A stretch of DNA of 64,000 nucleotides from RGIG1681 sp964646345 (lineage in GTDB: Bacteria > Bacillota > Clostridia > Christensenellales > UBA1242). Shown here piece by piece: positions 60,712 through 64,000 of this stretch. Numbering within the stretch: the first letter of the stretch is position 1; the number at the start of each line of letters is the position of its first letter. The stretch is from assembly GCA_964646345.1 (NCBI GenBank), contig CAZYDU010000006.1, positions 25,601 to 89,600 on the forward strand. The letters are read 5' to 3'. The notes below the pieces were generated by a model that worked only from the letters and a program-made list of their open reading frames with translations, did no database searches and had not been told where the DNA came from. A program made the translations under genes and the position numbers.

Positions 60712-61110
60712 ATGTCTAAGAAAAGATTAATTAAAGGTTCTTTATTAAAAGCAGAAACAGCTGATATCGTTAAAGATATAATGAATTCTCCACACGATGA
60801 AAAATTTGTCAGCACTTTGTTATATCAAAGGGTTTCTCTTAATATGTATTTGGATGCATATAGATTTAACCATGGTATTAGCAATGATGAAAATCTTCCT
60901 GACTATTTACAAGAACTAATAAGAATCTATAAGTTATTTGACCTTTGTATTAAACAATTACCATATGAGCTAATTGAAGTATACTCTTATCTTTTTGAAA
61001 AAAATTATTCAATGGATGATGCAACAAGATATTTGCATGCTTCGAAAACATCCATATTTAGATATAAAAATTTAATAGTGAAAACCTTAAAAAACTGCCT
61101 GAATACATAG
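60712..61110 (+). CDS. Small HTH protein, possibly sigma-like regulator
   Basis: A 132-aa protein. The C-terminal section YSMDDATRYLHASKTSIFRYKNLIV looks like a helix-turn-helix of the sigma region 4 or ArpU type; the first 95 residues are helical. AAGGAG precedes the ATG. It follows the KAP gene after 17 nt and closes the operon. In phages such genes control late transcription; here it might regulate the restriction operon or the replication genes that follow. Assignment is tentative. Confidence 0.55.
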   Translation: MSKKRLIKGSLLKAETADIVKDIMNSPHDEKFVSTLLYQRVSLNMYLDAYRFNHGISNDENLPDYLQELIRIYKLFDLCIKQLPYELIEVYSYLFEKNYSMDDATRYLHASKTSIFRYKNLIVKTLKNCLNT

Positions 61111-61214
61111 AAAGGAACAAAGTGAAACATAGTGGAACGAACGAGTACCAATTATGGAACACGCACTCATATAATATAAGTAGAGTTCGAATTCAACTAA
61201 ATAAAATTTAAGAA

Positions 61215-61246
61215 AGAGAAGGATTGCGCCCCTTCTCTTTTTTTAT
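61215..61246 (+). terminator. Rho-independent terminator before the replication genes
   Basis: AGAGAAGG (61215-61222), 8-nt loop, CCTTCTCT (61231-61238), then TTTTTTTA. It is followed at once by AAAGGAGG and ATG 61260, so it also sits in the leader of the downstream gene. Confidence 0.9.
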
Positions 61247-61259
61247 TAAAAGGAGGTTT

Positions 61260-61433
61260 ATGAAACATCAACAAAGTAAATTTATTCAATCATTAAACAA
61301 TATGGATTATAAGCAAAAACTTAAGTATTTTAGACATCAGCGAAAACAAAGTAAAAATAAAGTTGGATGGGATTTAATTATAGCATCCGAACTTCTCATT
61401 CAGAAATGTAAGAAAAATGAAAAACAAAATTAG
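61260..61433 (+). CDS. Small basic hypothetical protein
   Basis: A 57-aa protein rich in Lys and Gln (MKHQQSKFIQSLNNM, YFRHQRKQSKNK). AAAGGAGG precedes ATG 61260, 3 nt spacing from the end of the ribosome binding site. Its last codons overlap the ribosome binding site of the primase gene, so it is translated with it. No domain is recognised; it may be a nucleic-acid-binding accessory to replication. Confidence 0.6.
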   Translation: MKHQQSKFIQSLNNMDYKQKLKYFRHQRKQSKNKVGWDLIIASELLIQKCKKNEKQN

Positions 61434-61442
61434 GAGGATAAT

Positions 61443-63434
61443 ATGCAAGATGCTTTTGCAGAGATTAAAAACAAACTTAATATAAAAGAAGTGATTGAAC
61501 ATTATCTATCAAACAAATTCAAACGAGACAAAATTAATTGTCCTTTCCATAATGATAAAAATGCATCATTATCAATTAAACCAAATACCAATACCTTTAG
61601 GTGTTTCGGTTGTGGTGCAAGTGGAAGTCTAATTGATTTCGTTATGAAATTTAAAAATATAGATAAGTTTGAAGCTGTTAAAACATTGAACAAAAATTTT
61701 AATTTATGTATAGATATAAAAGAGCAGAAATCATCAAAACAAAGTATAAAAAATTATATATTGCAATGTGAAAAAGATATAGATAAAACGGATTATTTTA
61801 TTAAGCGTGGTCTCTCAATTGAGACTATCAAGAAATATAGACTTGGTTATGACAAAGCAAAACAGCAGGTAATTATCCCCTATAGTGGTAATTTAGAATA
61901 TTATCAAGCAAGAAGTGTTATTGATAAAAAGTTTCTCAAACCACAAACAAAAGATGCTGGACAAGAGCCAATTTATAATGAAAACTTATTACTCAATTAT
62001 AAATATGAAGATCCAATATTTATAGTTGAAAGTCCAATATGTGCAATGAGTATTGAACAATATGGTTCTCCAGCTATTGCAACATGTGGTGGCAATGGTA
62101 TAAACAAACTAACTGAATTATTTAAAAATAAGAAAGTGAAAAATTCACTTTCTTTTATTTTGTCCTTCGACAACGATGAACCTGGAGCAAAGTTTACAAA
62201 AGAACTTAGCGATTATTTCAAAAAAGAAAAAGTTAAATTTATTACCTACAACATTGCAGGAAAATATAAAGATCCAAATGAATGTTTGCAACACAACAAT
62301 ACAGAACTTGTGAAGAATATTATAAAAGCAAAAGAAATGTTTTATAAACAGCAAACATCATATGGCGATTTAAAATCGGTTAAAGAAATTATGGATATGA
62401 AGTTTGCGAATACAAGTTGGTATATAAATAAATTGTTTACAAACGGTGTTAATTTGCTATGTGGTTCATCTAAAAGTGGTAAAAGTTGGTTTGTTCAACA
62501 ATTATGCTTAGCGATTGCAAGTGGTGATGAATTTCTTGATGCAGGTTCTACACGAGCGGAATGTTGGTATATGGCGATGGAAGATGATGAAGAGTTATCG
62601 CAAGTCAGATTAAAAAAGATGCTACAAGGCGGAAATGTTCCAGATGGGTTTTATATTTCTTATGAAATTTACCCAATGGATAAAATATCCAACGACAAAC
62701 CTACATTAATTGAATATTTAGAAGCAAACTTAAGGCGAAATCCTAAAATTAAGGTAGTTGTAATAGATACTTTTCAAAAGATAAGAAGTTCAGCCCTTTA
62801 TGGCGAAGGAATGTTTGCTCATGATTATAGAGATATATCGACATTTAAGCAACTTGCTGAAAAATATAAGGTGTGCATTATTATCGTACATCACTTAAAC
62901 AAGATGCGAGATAAAGACGCCGATGGTGATCCATTCTCAAAAATCAATGGGACAAATGGCTTAATGGCAAGTGCTGATTGCATCTTTCTGCTTAACAGAA
63001 AACGAGGTGAAGATACTGCAACGCTAACTTTTACTGGAAGAAAAATTGGTGAAGATAGTTGGTCAATAAGACAAAATCAGACAAACATGAAATGGCAAAA
63101 AATTGGCACTGCTGAAGAAGAGAAAGTTAAAAGAGAAAAAGAAGAATATGACAGAGATGAATATGTAAATACAATTCGCTCTTTACTGAGAAACAATAAT
63201 GGAAGTTGGACAGGAACTTGTACAAAACTCTTGGAAGAATGTAGCAAGTTGTATAACCACCTACCTGCTAGAAATATCAATCATATTGGACAATATTTGA
63301 ACTCAATTACAGATAAACTAAAACAATATGATGGGATTATACATATTGCTCCAAGTAAAAATGGTGGCAAACAAGGAAGGCCTCATACATTCTATTACAT
63401 ACAAACTCAGCAACAGAAATTAAATATATGTTAG
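61443..63434 (+). CDS. Primase/helicase fusion (CHC2-TOPRIM-RecA-like)
   Basis: A 663-aa replication protein. The CHC2 zinc finger is CPFHNDKNASLS...FRCFGCG (residues 33-60). The TOPRIM primase core shows IFIVESPICAMSIEQYG and LSFILSFDNDEPGAK (residues 190-245). The RecA-like ATPase has Walker A CGSSKSGKSWFV near residue 345, Walker B VVVIDTFQKI near residue 445 and VHHLNK. The C-terminus is a winged-helix-like segment (NHIGQYLNSITDKLKQYDG). Together they give priming and unwinding in one chain, typical of integrated elements and phages. GGAGG precedes the ATG. It is probably the element's own replication initiator. Confidence 0.9.
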   Translation: MQDAFAEIKNKLNIKEVIEHYLSNKFKRDKINCPFHNDKNASLSIKPNTNTFRCFGCGASGSLIDFVMKFKNIDKFEAVKTLNKNFNLCIDIKEQKSSKQSIKNYILQCEKDIDKTDYFIKRGLSIETIKKYRLGYDKAKQQVIIPYSGNLEYYQARSVIDKKFLKPQTKDAGQEPIYNENLLLNYKYEDPIFIVESPICAMSIEQYGSPAIATCGGNGINKLTELFKNKKVKNSLSFILSFDNDEPGAKFTKELSDYFKKEKVKFITYNIAGKYKDPNECLQHNNTELVKNIIKAKEMFYKQQTSYGDLKSVKEIMDMKFANTSWYINKLFTNGVNLLCGSSKSGKSWFVQQLCLAIASGDEFLDAGSTRAECWYMAMEDDEELSQVRLKKMLQGGNVPDGFYISYEIYPMDKISNDKPTLIEYLEANLRRNPKIKVVVIDTFQKIRSSALYGEGMFAHDYRDISTFKQLAEKYKVCIIIVHHLNKMRDKDADGDPFSKINGTNGLMASADCIFLLNRKRGEDTATLTFTGRKIGEDSWSIRQNQTNMKWQKIGTAEEEKVKREKEEYDRDEYVNTIRSLLRNNNGSWTGTCTKLLEECSKLYNHLPARNINHIGQYLNSITDKLKQYDGIIHIAPSKNGGKQGRPHTFYYIQTQQQKLNIC

Positions 63435-63438
63435 ATGA

Positions 63439-63503
63439 TTGTTATTGTCGTTATGGTTGTTACTCCCTATAAAACAAAATAACGATAACAACAACAATAA
63501 CAA
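63439..63503. repeat. Inverted repeat and AAC-rich tract
   Basis: TTGTTATTGT (63439-63448) and ACAATAACAA (63494-63503) are perfect inverted copies. The right arm lies in a run of AAC/AAT triplets (63481-63509). It occupies the 100-nt gap between the primase gene and the next gene. It could be a replication origin, a regulator site or a weak hairpin. Confidence 0.5.
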
Positions 63504-63536
63504 CAAAAAGATATATAAAAGAAATTAGGAGAAATT

Positions 63537-63932
63537 ATGATAGAAAATTTTGATTATATAAAAGGACAAGAGTTCTTAAATAAAACAGAACAACCACTAA
63601 ACATATTAAAAGGTGTTAAAAATATCAATCCGATAGATTATAAGCAACTGTTAACAAGTCTTACAGTTAAAGATGATGAATATGGACTTATGAGTTTTAT
63701 AGGATATCATGATGAAGAACAATTATATTGCAAATTAATGAGAGACAGCGATTATAGTGTTCCTTTTTCATTTATAGAATTAAGGTGCGCTATAAAACTA
63801 GTAAATCTATTGCAACATTCATCCCAAAAGAAAACAGTTATAAATAAATTGAAAAAAGCGGGAGCATATAATCAACAAGAAATTGCTTACGCTAACTGGT
63901 TAAAAGATTCTTTACTTCATTGTGGATTATAG
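63537..63932 (+). CDS. Hypothetical protein, 131 aa
   Basis: A soluble protein starting MIENFDYIKGQEFLNKTEQPL that I do not recognise; the second half is helical, with AIKLVNLLQHSSQKKTVINKL and QQEIAYANWLKDSLL. TAGGAG precedes the ATG. It is co-directional with the primase gene. The stop codon lies inside a GC-rich palindrome. Confidence 0.55.
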   Translation: MIENFDYIKGQEFLNKTEQPLNILKGVKNINPIDYKQLLTSLTVKDDEYGLMSFIGYHDEEQLYCKLMRDSDYSVPFSFIELRCAIKLVNLLQHSSQKKTVINKLKKAGAYNQQEIAYANWLKDSLLHCGL

Positions 63933-63948
63933 CCCCCTAGGGGGGCTA
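63930..63948 (+). terminator. GC-rich palindrome at the gene end
   Basis: TAGCCCCC (63930-63937), TAG, GGGGGCTA (63941-63948): a perfect inverted repeat that includes the stop codon. No strong T-run follows, so it may be a terminator, a transcription pause or a packaging-type site. Confidence 0.5.
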
Positions 63949-64000
63949 AATCTCTAAGCAAAACCCTTTTATGAGCGGGCAGGCAGTCGCACGAAAAAAG

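Larger units (their letters stand above)
51871..64000. mobile_element. Left part of an integrated element (runs out of the window)
   Basis: From the truncated tRNA-Arg to the end of the window the gene content changes: an AlbA_2-type regulator, unknown small genes, restriction-modification, KAP NTPase and a primase/helicase fusion. No chromosomal housekeeping genes occur. The integrase and right junction are not in the window. Whether it is a prophage, satellite or conjugative element cannot be decided here. Confidence 0.75.

Noticed and set aside
61122..61211. 29-codon GTG frame as a protein gene
   Set aside because: Too short to support as a gene; reported only as a possible leader.
63971..64000. 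Partial gene starting MSGQAVARKK
   Set aside because: Only ten codons are visible and no ribosome binding site precedes it, so it is mentioned as a finding but not annotated.

Overview
The window is a strongly AT-rich, standard-code bacterial chromosome segment. The gene set points to an anaerobic, spore-forming low-GC Bacillota of the clostridial type. It has the yabP-yabQ-divIC sporulation/division cluster, class III (oxygen-sensitive) ribonucleotide reductase nrdD-nrdG, a fused AdhE fermentation enzyme, FeoAB iron uptake and clean AGGAGG-type ribosome binding sites. Most identifications are family-level; the species cannot be named from the sequence.

Positions 1-51800 look like ordinary chromosome made of short transcription units separated by clear rho-independent hairpins. 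In order they hold: Sua5-type tRNA threonylcarbamoylation enzyme, His-rich COG0523 metallochaperone GTPase, an SDR, an orphan 434-aa protein and a membrane-anchored HExxGH protease candidate (1-7000); MarR, SDR, RsmF-like rRNA methylase and TypA (7000-11900); two large Ig-like lipoproteins (11935 and 16673) around a methyltransferase, an HdeD-like membrane protein, CoaE and an SDR; nrdDG behind three NrdR-type boxes (19555-22368); DUF1846, an APH-like kinase and AdhE (22445-27997); PHP phosphoesterase, a Lys/Thr-rich protein, YfcE-like phosphodiesterase and LysS (28196-32418); GNAT, a tRNA-Thr relic followed by an intact tRNA-Thr(GGT), and DUF1848 (32737-34942); DapB, an O-antigen-ligase-like protein, a fused MacB-like ABC transporter, and feoA-feoB plus a 43-aa FeoB-associated Cys-rich protein (35077-43120); a GT8/PlsC/CrtO-like acyltransferase operon (43213-45748); an XRE-membrane regulator; divIC-yabQ-yabP; RecD2; a divergent polysaccharide deacetylase and an SDR (to 51602).

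At 51827-51870 there is only the 3' half of a tRNA-Arg(CCT) gene on the minus strand, still followed by its own terminator. The sequence to its right no longer matches a tRNA. This is the classic left junction of an integrated element, and everything from 51871 to the end of the window is read as element DNA; its other end (with the intact tRNA and probably the integrase) lies outside. The element starts with short repeats and an AlbA_2/Schlafen-like regulator behind tandem operator-like repeats. Next come three small minus-strand genes of unknown function. Then follows a tightly packed seven-gene plus-strand operon (55214-61110): two putative PD-(D/E)XK endonucleases, two paralogous cytosine-5 methyltransferases, an ASCH protein, a soluble KAP-type P-loop NTPase and a small HTH protein. 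Replication genes follow: a small ORF, then a CHC2-TOPRIM-RecA-like primase/helicase fusion.

The most interesting part is the 55214-61110 operon, which looks like a restriction-modification module extended by ASCH and KAP genes, i.e. a candidate composite phage-defence unit. Other points worth checking are the decayed tRNA-Thr next to the real one, the MITE-like palindrome at 19256, the triple NrdR box, and the TTCCCAT palindromes between the GT8 operon and the XRE gene.
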